The notes: generated by a model from the sequence alone, not told the origin. 64,000 nucleotides of DNA from Dromiciops gliroides (GCF_019393635.1 NC_057861.1:63138532-63202531); one strand, 5' to 3'. Positions 35,147 through 47,490 are shown, numbered from the stretch's first letter. A program made the numbers and translations.

Positions 35147-35818
35147 TTTTAAAATAAATTCAGAACCCTGGAACATTGTGATGACAGTTCTGATGGGGCT
35201 AAGACAGTGGTAGGAAATAACTTAGGTTGAGATCAGTTGGGATAGAAATTGAGCAATCTAGTACCTTCTAATTTTCATCTTGTTAAAAGCTGCTAAACCC
35301 AGTTTCTAAGCTGTTCAAAGACTACAAATTCTGTTGATGCTGTGGGGTCAGGAAGCCCCAATGATTCTACTGTAGTTTTGGCTCTGGTTAGGCTGTTTTC
35401 CTAACACTATTGAAAGCTGGAGGAGTTGTGAAGAGACTGTAACTTGAGTGAGGCAACTCTGACAGGAGTCAGGAAGGATACCTTCTGAGTGTAGACCCTT
35501 CGAACCACTTCTATGTGAGTGATTGTCACTGTGGGACCTAGTCAGTCTCTTGTCAGACTACTGCCACTGAATAATATGATGATAAGCCCTCTACTCATTC
35601 TACCTTACAAATTCCATAAATTGTGAGCCCCATGGTCTTCAGAGGGTATTAAGAATACTAAGGAGAAAATTATAGGAACTCAGAGGAGGGGGAAGTGTTC
35701 ATAGATTATGAGAATGTCTGAATTCCTAATATAGCACTTTCCTATCCTCTGCTACCCTAAAGATTGTTCTCCAACTCCTCAGTAGAATTATTTCTACTAG
35801 ATGGTGAAATACATTTTC
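35147..35818. other. Non-genic stretch, nothing recognised
   Basis: No supported exon or repeat. Confidence 0.4.
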
Positions 35819-35966
35819 TTTTTTTTTCTTTAGTGAGGCAATTGGGGTTAAGTGACTTGCCCAGGGTCACACAGCTAGTAGGTGTTAAGTGTCTGAGGCC
35901 GGATTTGAACTTGGGTACTCCTGACTCCAGGGCTGGTGCTCTATCCACTGCGCCACCTAGCTGCCT
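35819..35966 (-). repeat. WSINE1-like SINE
   Basis: Reversed; target repeat gaaatacattttc / gaaatccattttc. Confidence 0.9.
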
Positions 35967-36019
35967 CGGAAATCCATTTTCATAAAGCCATATTTGAGTA
36001 CTCTGCAACCCTGACCAGT

Positions 36020-36130
36020 CATAGTTATTGGATCATAGAGCAAGAAGGGATCTTTGAAATTATCTAGCCCAAAGGATCTCTTAAATCCTTGGTGATTGAT
36101 AAACTGGAAGCTCTCAGTTAGAGGTCCTGC
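36020..36130 (-). repeat. CR1/L3-type LINE 3' end
   Basis: ggatcatagagcaagaaggg and tttgaaattatctagcccaa are typical of the antisense CR1/L3 tail. Confidence 0.6.
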
Positions 36131-36235
36131 CATTCTGCCCCCAGGAAGGGTTAGGGTACAAAATAGTCCAATATGAGTTATTTTACCCCAAAGAAAAACT
36201 TAAAGTTTGGGTATTTTTGTTGGACAGAATAACAT

Positions 36236-36591
36236 TGTTAAGGGCTAAAATTCTAGCTAAACTGTCTAAAATATCCAATGAGTGGTCGCCAATAAATTAT
36301 AAGCTTTAGCAAGAGTTAGACTTTTAAGCATTTATTAAGGAGAATAAGAGTTTGGTAAAGAGAGAAAAAGGCCTAGATTCCTATCTATTAAAGGGAGAGC
36401 ACATTTCTAGCTCCCTTCTCCGCCAGCGTCCCCAGGAAAGAGCGCGAGACTGAGCGCCAGTCTCTTCCTTCCTCCTCCCACTAGCCCGCGTCACTTCCTG
36501 ACTCCTGGTCTTGCCCTCAAAGACCTTCCCTTCATGGGCAGAACTCTTCTACAGTAAGTATCTAGCAGGTGGCGTCATTCCAATCGTTACA
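36236..36591 (-). repeat. 3' LTR of the young element
   Basis: tgttaaggg...cgttaca. Unlike the older LTR-A copies it is nearly identical to its partner. Confidence 0.93.
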
Positions 36592-38555
36592 GTCCCCCCT
36601 GTTGTTCCTCAAGAAACAAAATGTTTCCTTGACGGAACAGTAAAAACAATATAATAACTATTGCTAACTAATAATATGTGAACAACAATATAGAAAAGGA
36701 AGAGAGGAAAGTTTTGTCCAGAGGGGCGATTTTTTGTCCTCATGAACCGACGCTTTGACATTAGTCTTGCAAAGGGAGGGCCTCTGCAGAGAATACATGT
36801 TACAGATGGTGTATATTATAACAGAAAGAGAAAAAAAACAACAAAAACAACAAATCAAAACTGTTCATTTAAAGTCTCTGAAAGTCTTTTCTCAGATGTC
36901 CTCTAGGTGTAGTCGTGGAATGGAAGTCTTTTCAGGGGTTGATGTGTGGATACTGGTAATCAGCCAGGAAATTTCCTACAAAATTGAGCTTAATACAACT
37001 TTAAAATAGCTTTGTCAATAATCAAATCAAACAATGAAAGTTCTCAAAAACATGTCTAAGGGAATACAGAATCTTAGTTGTTAACACGTGAAACATACAA
37101 TAAAACAAAAATTGAACCATTCTTTAAAATTACATTATTATTATAGTCCCCCCTTATGGAGAGTAATTGAGAAGACAATTGCTGCGATATTAATTTTTAA
37201 AAATAATTTTTATCTTTGTTTCATCACTTTTTGCATCATCTGCCTAATTATCCTCATGCCATTATGAGAAATTAGAAAATCTAATATAATTGGTAACAGG
37301 TGTCAAGGCCAAATTCAACACTGTTATTTATCATGACACCTGAGATAATTATGGGGGTTACCATAAAAGAACAGAGAAATGATGGGATATGAGCATTCCC
37401 ACACTTGAGCAATATGTACTGCCCATACAGTATGCCAGGCTTAAAATAGGTGGATGGAATATATGTCCATGCCACCGAACATATTGGAAGAAACTGAGTC
37501 AGACTTAATCAGATGCATGGGATTGAGATGTCCATGGCATCAGGCATATAGGAGGGAGCATAGAAGCCAGGTGTAGGAGTGAGATGGGTGGGATGAATAC
37601 TTCCAGCCATCTGTACAATATTGTGGGGAAAAATAAAATAAAATATTAAACCAAGAGAATCCAACCTCAACATTAGTCAAAAGCCGTTCCCTCGGCCATA
37701 CCTTGACTTCATGCATTTCTCCCCTCATGTGACAGTTCAGTGTCTGCTCTTGCATGTATTCCTCTTGTGATTGGATGGCATCTTGGCCAACTGGCATCTG
37801 ATAACTCAGAATAAAGGCAATTAATGTCTTAAATGATAAGTTCCCATAATCCAAGTCTCATATGGATTTAAAAATTGAGGATAATAAATGATTGCAAAAA
37901 ATGTGAATACATCTTGACTCAGAACACAATATATAATTATGCAACAATTTCAAATAATACCCCTTTTTTAACTTAGTATACAATTACTTTTTTGAAAAAT
38001 CTGAACATATTTAAATACAAGTTAAAGCACAACACAATCTCAAAGACAACTTTTACAAATGTTCCCCTCTTTTTTTTTTTTTTTTGGAATATGCTTATCA
38101 AAAATAATACTTCTAGAATCAATTTACACTTGCCATGGCAACCAATTTGCCAGGGAAATGCTTTAAAGAGTTTGATCAAATAATCAGTTGAGAAAAAATA
38201 ACAAAAACAAACAACTCAGAATATGGGAGCACAATACTCCTAGAATTAACATTGCATTATGAAATCAAAACCATCTTGCAATGTTTCAAAATTAGATAGA
38301 CAAATGAATATAAGAAAATACACATGGAACAATAAAAGACAATGAAATTCAAACTAATGAAGTCTAAATGAATGTGAACTTAATATAAGAGTATTATAAA
38401 ATATAAACTTGATCACATGACCATAAAAAGTTTCTACAAATATTCTCCTTGTTTTAAAAACTAAGTATAAAACACAATCTCAAAAGCATGAAAATCTCTA
38501 TGAAAATAAACCCATACCATTAATTTCAAAATGTAGATGTAATAGCATAGAAATC

Positions 38556-39458
38556 CTATGTAACCTCTGAACTGACATTAATACTCTGAGTGAATTCAGA
38601 ACACTTTTGATTCCGATATCTAAAATCCCCAATACTCATATCAATACCTTGCTGCTTACTTCTACATTTCTGTAAAATATGTACCCTTCCATGGCAAAAG
38701 AAGCGGAGTCTTGAACTATGGTGATGATTGTCATTCTTATTCAGCTTAAGTTTTTCTTCTTTAACCCCTCTATATTGTCTGTCGGGCTTTTCACCATACA
38801 AACGCTTTATAAGATTACTAATTAAAGACAAAAGCAGGTTAGCAAAATTATGAACAAATCGAGCATATCTGGAATTTAAAGGGTTTTCTAAAGTTGTCTC
38901 AGAAGCACAGCCAGGCTGGGGAAGGGCTGAGCCTGAAGCTGCAAATGTAGTTAGAGAAAGTTGAGCATGCGCATCAAATCTCTGGACTTCCCAGGCAGGG
39001 GAAGCAATGGGCTTGGCCATGGGAGGAGTAGAGGGTGGGGTTTGGAGAGGAGGGGAGGGACCAGAGCAATCTGAATCAGACTTGATTTTGAACTCAGGCC
39101 TGGATTCCTCTTCCCCCACTTTGCCTCCAGGTGCTAGGGGATTAAAAGCTTCTAGAGGGTGGGTCATTGCCTCCAGGCATGCAAAATTAAAGCAACAATT
39201 ACTGTTAGAACTGGGAAAAGCTGCGGGAATCTCTTCAGGTTTCTCTGAAAAAGCATAGTTGGGAGAGGGAGAGATATTTCCTTGTGTGAGTAAGTTGCTG
39301 GCTCTTTTAACAAAAATAAAAAGAAAAATAGAAAATCCACAAAAACAAAGCATTAACATGATCTTATCTCCCATTTGTCTGGTTAAACAGACTAAAATCA
39401 AAAATAGGATAATTAGGGAGTTTAAAAGGTCCATTCGAAAAAATTTAAAGGAAAACAC
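38556..39458 (-). other. Open frame in the young element, gag-like trace
   Basis: About 300 codons close to the 5' LTR. It has a hydrophobic amino-terminal stretch, a Pro/Ser-rich middle (PSPPLQTPPSTPP) and a basic end with a CHGRVHILQKC block that recalls a nucleocapsid zinc knuckle. Position and composition fit a gag remnant; homology was not tested. Confidence 0.5.
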
Positions 39459-39570
39459 AGCCAGTACGCCAGTACTTAGCAGTTAAAGGGAGAGGGAGGG
39501 GAAATTTCTTACCCAACCAGAAGATCAGAAGAAGACTGAGGTTTAGCTTTCCTCTTCGTGGTCAGCCATC

Positions 39571-39926
39571 TGTTAAGGGTTAAAATTCTAGCTAAACTGT
39601 CTAAAATATCCAATGAGTGGTCGCCAATAAATTATAAGCTTTAGCAAGAGTTAGACTTTTAAGCATTTATTAAGGAGAATAAGAGTTTGGTAAAGAGAGA
39701 GAAAGGCCTAGATTCCTATCTATTAAAGGGAGAGCACATTTCTAGCTCCCTTCTCCGCCAGCGTCCCCAGGAAAGAGCGCGAGACTGAGCGCCAGTCTCT
39801 TCCTTCCTCCTCCCACTAGCCCGCGTCACTTCCTGACTCCTGGTCTTGCCCTCAAAGACCTTCCCTTCATGGGCAGAACTCTTCTACAGTAAGTATCTAG
39901 CAGGTGGCGTCATTCCAATCGTTACA
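39571..39926 (-). repeat. 5' LTR of the young element
   Basis: Twin of 36236-36591; GC-rich centre (cgccagcgtccccagg, gagcgcgagactgagcg) unlike its surroundings. Confidence 0.93.
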
Positions 39927-39930
39927 ACAT

Positions 39931-40573
39931 TCAACACACTGGTTGTTGTTATTTTTAATGGCATGCATTTATTGCCAAAAGGTGAAGTATTGTGGAATGA
40001 AGGGGTTTGGAGGTGCGAAATCTAGTGTCCATCTAAACATGCAAGCACACAGGCATGACCTATACACACATATACACAATCTTCATGGCCTTGCAAACTC
40101 ATACATATGCAAAATCTACAAAAAAACAATTTATAGTCACACACAAAATTAACAATTTTTTCACAATCTGCACTTGCACAGAACAATCTCCAATATACTA
40201 GCTGATCTTCACATACATGCATACAATTTATACACATAAATCTACTACCAAAGACACAATCTCCACACTCAGACAAAATCAATACACAATCTACTGAGAA
40301 TCTAGATACTTACATTCTACACATACATAGTATTCCACTATAAAACCTACACATATTTACAGAGGCATACTGATAACCTACCTACATACCTACATACCCA
40401 AGAAGACAAATGCTATCTAAAAGGAGGGAAAAAATCTGGCCTGCTAAATCACATGGTAAATGATGAACGTAAGGAGCAAACCTTTTTCCTGACTCAGTTT
40501 TATGCTCTTACTGTGCTAATTCAATCTTATTTCTATAGATTGGGAAATCAAAACAAAGAGGGGAATCAACTTC
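39931..40573. other. ACAT-rich low-complexity stretch
   Basis: From about 40040 to 40400 the plus strand is dominated by acaca/tacata words. No gene seen. Confidence 0.6.
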
Positions 40574-40723
40574 TTTTTTTTTTTTTTAGTGAGGCAATTG
40601 GGGTTAAGTGACTTGCCCAGGGTCACATAGCTAGTAAGTGTTAAGTGTCTGAGGCCAGATTTGAACTCAGGTCCTCCTGACTCCAGGGCTGGTGCTCTAT
40701 CCACTGTGCCACCTAGCTGCCCC
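40574..40723 (-). repeat. WSINE1-like SINE
   Basis: Target repeat gggaatcaacttct. Confidence 0.93.
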
Positions 40724-40929
40724 GGGAATCAACTTCTGATCCATTTATGAAACCAAATAGGCTGAGGGAGGTTGGAGGAAGAACCACTCTCTCATATATA
40801 CATCTACCTAGGCTAGTCTGGGGCTAGTTCTGAGGTGAGCACCAATTCCTCTTTCCTTTCCCTCAAACTCAAATCACTTAACTGGCTCAGGCTCTTGCCT
40901 GGTTCTCTTTTTCAAGTCAATATGGGAGG

Positions 40930-41221
40930 AGGTCCTAGTGATTTGCTCCTGGCCTTAACAATGTTCAACATTTTTCCAATGTCTTGGATAAAGGAATGGC
41001 TGACATATTTATCAATTCTGCAAATGACACAAAGCTGGAAGCTAAGTCTGGATGACAGAGTCAGGATTCAAAAAGATGCCAACAGATTAGAACCCTAGGC
41101 AAAATCTAGTAAAATTATATTAAATAGAGGTTCAAAAACACAGCTGCTTAAGTACTTGATGGAAGAGGAATAGCTAGACAGATTTGTATGAAAAAAAATT
41201 ACACTTCAAGCTTAACATTAT
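40930..41221 (+). mobile_element. CR1/L3-type LINE, RT part (outer element, left half)
   Basis: Reads FNIF...W, then LDDRVRIQKDANRLE, a decayed CR1 reverse transcriptase. It continues at 43963 after a reversed insertion. Confidence 0.8.
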
Positions 41222-41380
41222 GGAATCTCAGAGCAGGAAGCTCCAACCCATATCCAAACAAGAACCTCCCTCTACAACATATTCAATAAGTAGTATTCCA
41301 ACTTTAGCTTAAAGACTTTGAACCTTCCAAAGCCTATCTATTTATGGATAGCTCTAAATTATTAGGAAGCTCTTCATTTT

Positions 41381-41534
41381 TTTTTTAATTTTTTTTTTTT
41401 GCGGGGCAATGGGGGTTAAGTGACTTGCCCAGGGTCACACAGTCAGTAAGTGTCAATTGTCTGAGGCCGGATTTGAACTCAGGTACTCCTGAATCCAGGG
41501 CCAGTGCTTTATCCACTGTGTCACCTAGCTGCCC
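41381..41534 (-). repeat. WSINE1-like SINE in CR1
   Basis: Target repeat aggaagctcttc. Confidence 0.92.
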
Positions 41535-41594
41535 CAGGAAGCTCTTCCTTAAATAAAGTTTAATTGGCTTCTTTTTGACTGCTTGAAGTACTTA

Positions 41595-43054
41595 CTCCTT
41601 GATCTATAAGCTCTGGAATTTGGCAATAATGTTCCTAGGAGTTTTCATTTTGGGATCTCTTTCAGGTGATGAATGGTGAATTCTTTCTGTTTCTCTTTTT
41701 CCCTCTGGCTCTAGTATATCTGGGCAGTTTTCCTTGATAATTTCTTGAAAGATGTTTTCCAGGCTTTTTAAAATCATGGCTTTCAGATAATCCAATAATT
41801 CTTAAGTTATCTCTCCTGGACGTATTTTTCTAGGTCAGTTGTTTTTCCAATGAGAAATTTCACATTTTCTTCTATGTTTTTTTTTTTACTTTTTGGATTT
41901 TGTTTTATTGTATCTTGGTATTTCATGGAGTCATTAGCTTCCACTTGCTCAATTTTAATTTTTAAGAAATTATTTTCTTCAGTGAGCTTTTATACTTCCT
42001 TTTCCATTTGGCAGATTCTATTTTTAAGGAATTATTTCAGTAAATTTTTGTATATCTTTTTTCATGCTGTTGACTTTTTAATGACTCTCTTGCAATTCTC
42101 TCATTTCCTTTCCCAATTTTTCTTCTACTTCTTTAATTTGCTTTTTCAAATCCTTTTTTAAGCTTTTCCAGGAGTTCTTTTTGAGCCTGAGACCAAATTA
42201 CATTTTTCTTTGAGGCTTCACATGTAGCTATTTGACACTATTTTCTAAGCTTGTGCCTTGATCCTCCATTACCACAGTAATTTTCTGTATTAAAGTTCTT
42301 TTTTGTTTGGTTGGGTTTTGCTTGGGGTTTTTTTGTGTATTTAATGACTTATTGTTTTTATGTGAGAATTGGGCTCTGGTCCTGCACTGTTCCAAGATTT
42401 TTGTGCTGGGGCTCAGTGTCTTGGCTTTCACTGCGATTCAGGAACTAGCTGCTTATTTGCACTAGAGAGTATGTTTCCCTTCTGGATTGTACTAAGGGGT
42501 AGGGCTGCCTGTTGAATTTCCTGGAGTGTAGGTTTTTTTCTGCTGGTCTGCCAAGTTGCTATGGAAAGTCTTTCTGTTGATTGTCCCTGGGGGAGGAACC
42601 CTGTTGTTGGTCTTCCCCAGGGGCAATGCTCTCCTGCTGAGTTGCTATGGAAACAAGGCCTCTCTGCAGGAGAGCCCTGGGGTAAGATCTTGCTATTGTC
42701 CAGCCCTGAGGTGGAGCTTTACTACTGGTAGCAAAAGGGTCAAGGCCTGGCAAGTGGCTTGTGCTTGGGGTGGGGCTTTGTTGTGCTGCAAACTGCTGGC
42801 ATGCCTAGCAGGCAGGAGGGTAGAGCCTCACTGGTAAATTGTCCCAGACTCAGAGTCCTGCCACAGGCCCCCTTCTGCAAGGCTGGCTGCTTTTGTTTTC
42901 CAACTTCTTTCCCCTTCTACCCCTGTAAGACAGACTGTGCTAGTAAGCTGCTTCTCTGCTTCTAGATCAATTTTGAAGCAGTTTTCAAGTTGTTTGGAGG
43001 GGAATTTGGGAGGGCTTCAGAGGGTTCCTTTCTCACTCTGCCATCTTGGCAATG
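41595..43054 (-). mobile_element. L1 5' UTR plus ORF1 only, nested in CR1
   Basis: 10-bp target repeat gaagtactta (41585-41594, 43055-43064). The 5' end at right has ccaagatggcagagtg (YY1-like). ORF1 is decayed; its C-terminal part includes ENCPDILEPEGKRETERIHH and TPRNIIAKFQSL. No ORF2 or A-tail. Confidence 0.82.
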
Positions 43055-43962
43055 GAAGTACTTAAATTTGCCTCTGCAACTACAACCCATTGCTCCTAGT
43101 TCTGAACTCAGAGAAGCAGTCCTTATCTCTTCCATGTGATAGCAGTCATGTTTTTGCCATAAGTTTTCTCCTAGATAAACAAATCCAGTTCCTTCAACCA
43201 ATCTTTACACAGTATGATCTGAAAACCTGTCACTATCCTGTGTGCTCTCCTCTGGCTATTCTCCATCTTTTCAATGTTCTATCTAAAGCATGGTGCCAGG
43301 AAGGACTATGATCTTCCTAGTTCTAGATGCCATGCCTTTTAAAATGCAGCTTAAGATTGAATTAGCTTTTTTTTGGGGGGGGGGGCAGGAAGCACCTTAA
43401 TTGCACTACTAACTTATGTTGGCAGTTCAATAAGGCCATCAGATCTTTTTCAAATGAAGTCTCCAGTCACACCTTCCCCATTTTGAATTTGTGAAGTCAT
43501 TTTTTAAAGCCCAACTATAATTTCTATTAAATTTCACCTTATATTCAGCTCAATGTTCTAATCTGCTAAGATCTTTTTGAGATCTGAACATTCAGTGTAT
43601 TAGCTATCCCTTCTAGTTTTGTCATCTGAAAAATTGATAACTATGTTATGTGCCTTAATCCAAACAATTGATGAAAATATTAGACACCACAGGACCAAGC
43701 ATAGATCCCTGAGGTACTCCACTGGAGAGCTTTTGCCAAGTTAACATGGAAGCCTTATTGTCTACACATGGAAACTAGCCATCAACTAAATTCTGAATTC
43801 ATCCAATTATATTACCATCTAGCCCATCTCTCTCCTCTATCCTTTCCAAAGAATAGTATGATAAAATTTGTGAATTTATCATAGTAAAAGTCTATGCAAA
43901 CCATGTTTACAACATTCCTCTAATCTACCACTTATTTAGTAACCCTATCAAGAAAGGAAATG

Positions 43963-44530
43963 ATATTATATGGCAGCTTAAAAAGCTGCAATCTAGCTAC
44001 AGTACAGGATGAGGGAGTTTATCATACTCTACACTGTTTAGACCATATCTGTGGTATTATGTTGAATTCAGTGCATCAGTTTAGGGATTTATCTTGATAT
44101 GTTAAGGGTTATCCAGAGAAGGGGAACTAGGATGGTGAAGCTAGAGAGCATGTAATTCAAAAATCATTGGAAAGAACTGGAAATGGTTAATATGGAGAAG
44201 ACATGATAGCTGTGTTCAAGTACTTGAAATGCTATTATGTGGAAATGCACTTAGATGTATCCTTTTTGGTCCCAAAAGACAAAAATAGGAGCAGTAAGTG
44301 GAAATTGTAGAGGCAGAATCAAGCTTGATGTAATACTTAGAGCTGTCCAACACTAAACTAAGTGTTCTCAGGAGGCAGGCTTCCTATCATTGGATGTTTT
44401 CAAGCAGAAGCTGAACTCATCAGGTCTCCTTACTATGTGACCTGAGGTCACTCAACCTCTGGACCTGGGTTGTTTGTTTTTTTTTTTCCCTTTGTAAAAG
44501 GTGAGCTAGATAATTTCCCTTCTATCCCCA
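43963..44530 (+). mobile_element. CR1/L3-type LINE (outer element, right half)
   Basis: atggcagcttaaaaagctgc, gtttagaccatatctgtggt, atccagagaaggggaactag, agacatgatagctgtgttca, agagctgtccaacactaaac: the CR1 RT end and 3' UTR order. Confidence 0.8.
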
Positions 44531-44603
44531 AATTCTAAGTAACTATTCCATACAACTAGAGAAGGCCAGCATAGTTTACTGTTCTTCAGTGTTTCATCAA
44601 GGA

Positions 44604-44960
44604 AACAGGGGCTAAAATTCTAGCCAGTCTGTCTATAATATCTAATGAGTGGTCACCAATAAATTATAAGCTTTAGCAAGAGTTAGACTTTTAAGCATTT
44701 ATTAAGAAGAATAAGAATTTGGTAAAGAGAGAAAGGCCTAGATTCATCTATCTATTAAAGGGAGAGAGCATTCCTAGCTCCACTCTCAACCAGAGTCCTG
44801 ACAAAAGAAAGCGAGAGCGCTAGCCTCGCCCCCTCTTGCTCCAAGCAAACGTCACTTCCTTATGCCAAAGAGCCGCATGTCTTGCCCTCAGACGCCTTCT
44901 CCTCATGGCAGAGTACCCTGCAGTAAGTCTCCAGCAGGTGGCATCATTCCAATCATTACA
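44604..44960 (-). mobile_element. LTR-A family solo LTR, copy 7
   Basis: Closest relative of the young element's LTR (ggctaaaattctagcc, ccaataaattataagctt, aatcattaca end) but clearly older; tcagg/tcaagg flanks. Confidence 0.85.
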
Positions 44961-45036
44961 TCAGGGATATAGAAGACAAAGCCTACCTTCCTAGGATCAG
45001 TTCCTCAGAGAAGTGTTTCTTGAAAATACACTGTGG

Positions 45037-45183
45037 AGGGGCAGCTAGGTGGCACAGTAGATAGAGCACTGGCCCTGGATTCAGGAGGACCTGAGTTCAA
45101 ATCTGGCCTCAGACCCTTGACATTTAATAGCTGTGTGACCCTGGGCAAGTCACTTAACCCCAATTGCCTCACCAAAAAAAAAA
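45037..45183 (+). repeat. WSINE1-like SINE, first of a bracketed pair
   Basis: With the next copy it shares one outer repeat gaaaatacact (about 45021 and 45359). Confidence 0.92.
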
Positions 45184-45189
45184 GGGGGG

Positions 45190-45358
45190 GGGGAACTAAG
45201 TGGCGCAGTAGATAGAGGATAGAGCACTAGCCCTGGATTCAGGAGGACCTGAGTTCAAATCTTGCCTCAGACACTTAACACTTACTAGCTGTGTGACCCC
45301 AGGCAAGTCACTTAACCCAATTGCCTCACCAAAACAAACAAAAAAAAAAAAAGAAAAA
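45190..45358 (+). repeat. WSINE1-like SINE, second of a bracketed pair
   Basis: Follows directly after the A/G-rich tail of the first copy. Confidence 0.9.
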
Positions 45359-45489
45359 GAAAATACACTAATACATGAGGATCAGGTTTAGCTGATGAAC
45401 AGACAACAGAGGTAGAGGCCCTTTATGATACTAGGTCTTACCTAGATTCTCTTGCTCTATTTAGACAAATGACTTAAAAACAGGGGAAT

Positions 45490-45654
45490 GGGGGGCAGCT
45501 AGGTGGCGCAGTGGATAAAGCACCGGCCCTGGATTCAGGAGAACCTGAGTTCAAATCCGGCCTCAGACACTTGACACTTACTAGCTGTGTGACCCTGGGC
45601 AAGTCACTTAACCCCCATTGCCCCGCAAAAAACCAAGCAAACAAACAAACAAAA
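45490..45654 (+). repeat. WSINE1-like SINE
   Basis: Target repeat aacaggggaatggg. Confidence 0.93.
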
Positions 45655-46377
45655 CTAACAGGGGAATGGGAAAAAACAATCATTAGCACTGCCATACACA
45701 CCAGTGTCAGATACTACTTTCTGATAGAGGTCATGGATGGATTGTGGGTGGAATTTGTTGCTCCTGTACCCATGAATGAGTTAAGAAACAGTTGTCACTT
45801 GCAGGGTATTCCTTCTTTTCTGTTGTGATTTCACTGATGTGAGGAACTCTTGGTACAGAAAATAGCATTAATAAATTGCCAGGCAGCTCTGAGATGTTGA
45901 GTGACTTACTCATTTTATACCAGTGTCAGAGGCAAAATCTGAATCCAGGTTTTCCTGAATCCAAAGTCAATTCTCAATCTACATCACCATGATATTTCTT
46001 AAACAAAGTCATGGAGGAGTGAAATTACTAGATATTTCTATCTAGGTGACCTGCTTATACTTAAACTCAACGTGTCCTAAACTGAACTCATCTTTCTGGC
46101 AAAGCTGTCCCCTTAAAAATTCTTTTTAAATAACACCATTATATTTCTAGTCACCCTTGGGATCATCTTTACTTTTCCTTCTCCCTCAATCACTATATTT
46201 AACCTGTTGTCTAGACCTATAGGTTCTATATTCCCCACAACTCTCTCATCCATTCTCTCCCATTGCAACCATCAGAGTTCAGATCATCTCTTTTTTTCCT
46301 GATTACTGTAATGACCTATCAAGTCTTTCTGTCTCTAATCTATTCTCTCTCCAATACATAGTTTACATTAAATCCCA

Positions 46378-46503
46378 CCTGAGACACTTATTAGATGAAT
46401 GACCCTGGGCAAGACACTTTAGACTGTAGTTTCCTCATCTATAAAGTGAGAAGATTGCACTTGATAGATTCTAAGGTCCCTTCTAGCTCTAAATTTATGA
46501 CCC
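46378..46503 (+). repeat. MIR-type SINE
   Basis: gaatgaccctgggcaagaca, gtttcctcatctataaagtg. Confidence 0.75.
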
Positions 46504-46559
46504 TATAATCTTCTTAATGGATTTCTCTTACTATCCTTCCCCTCAAAAACCTTCAGTGG

Positions 46560-46732
46560 AGGGGCAGCTAGGTGGCACAGTGGATAGAACACCGGCCCTG
46601 GAGTCAGGAGGACCTGAGTTCAAATCCGGCCTCAGACACTTAACACTTACTAGCTGTGTGACCCTGGGCAAGTCACTTAACCCCAATTGCCTCACTAAAA
46701 AAATTAATTAATTAATTAAAAAAACCCCAAAA
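46560..46732 (+). repeat. WSINE1-like SINE in L2
   Basis: Target repeat accttcagtgg. Confidence 0.93.
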
Positions 46733-47160
46733 CACCTTCAGTGGTTATCCACTGCCTACTGAGTAAAGTTGGCACCTTGCATCAAAATATTCTTTTTTCA
46801 AATATTACACGATCCAGTCAATCTGGATTACTCATTCTTCCCCATTCTCATTCTCTCCTCTTCTGTCTTTGTTAATGTCTTTCCCAATGACTAGAAATGA
46901 CCCCTTGACTTGCTATCTTCAGTTGTTGAAGTCCCTTTCCTTCCTTCAAGAATCAACTCTACTCTACCTTCCAATACTCCCACAGGAAGAAGATTCTGTC
47001 ATTTCTCCCCAAATTTCCCACTTCACATAGATCTCTCCTTGGCATTTATTCTACCTTACATCACTCTTACTTGTGCTTAGCTTATCCCTCACTCCATTTG
47101 ATTGTAAGCTCTTTGACAATAAAGTGTTTGTCATCTTTGTATTCTCAGTGCCTACAGAAT

Positions 47161-47215
47161 ATATCTATATAGACATATATGTATATATATATATATATGT
47201 GCATATTATATATGT
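47161..47215. repeat. (TA)n/TATG-rich microsatellite
   Basis: tatatgtatatatatatata core. Confidence 0.9.
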
Positions 47216-47239
47216 ATGTCTATATGTCCTTTCACCATG

Positions 47240-47402
47240 GACACATTCATCAAAGTGAATCTAATTTTTACCCTTTCTTTAATATAACCCCATCTGAAAG
47301 ATGAAAAAACAAAAACAAAATCTGAGGCACAAGAGCAATGAGGTAGTTTGCTTGAGGTCACATGGTGAATGAAACCAGGACATAAACCCAGGTCTTTGGA
47401 CT
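47240..47402 (-). repeat. MIR-type SINE
   Basis: gtttgcttgaggtcacatgg and aacccaggtctttggactcc. Confidence 0.65.
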
Positions 47403-47490
47403 CCATGTTAATTGTTCTTCCTACTACAACCCATTAAATTATAACAGAATTATCTATATCCACTGCATCAATAGTATTCTTTTTTTACCA

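Larger units (their letters stand above)
36236..39926 (-). mobile_element. Young LTR-paired retrovirus-like element (LTR-A family), 3.7 kb
   Basis: Two 356-bp LTRs (36236-36591 and 39571-39926) that differ at only about two positions bracket 2.98 kb. The perfect 4-bp target repeat acat (36232-36235, 39927-39930) proves one insertion. The purine tract (acaggggggact, reverse strand) abuts the left LTR and the LTR poly(A) signal reads on the minus strand, so the 5' LTR is at right. A primer-site-like tggctgaccacgaagagg lies just inside it, perhaps for an Arg tRNA. One open frame of about 300 codons lies near the 5' LTR. I see no polymerase, so the element looks non-autonomous. Two LTR differences imply roughly one to a few million years. 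Confidence 0.9.
41222..43962 (-). mobile_element. CR1/L3-type LINE, reversed, inserted in the outer CR1
   Basis: Its 3' end is at left (ggaatctcagagcaggaagc). Blocks acccattgctcctagttctg, ccttcaaccaatctttacac, atgcagcttaagattgaatt and agatccctgaggtactccac follow in antisense CR1 order. It contains a SINE (41381-41534) and an L1 (41595-43054). Confidence 0.8.
46020..47160 (+). mobile_element. L2 LINE, 3' half
   Basis: actcaacgtgtcctaaactg, cttgtgcttagcttatccct and attgtaagctctttgacaat to the gtgcctacaga end. It carries a MIR and a SINE and lies just downstream of the zinc-finger gene. Confidence 0.8.
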
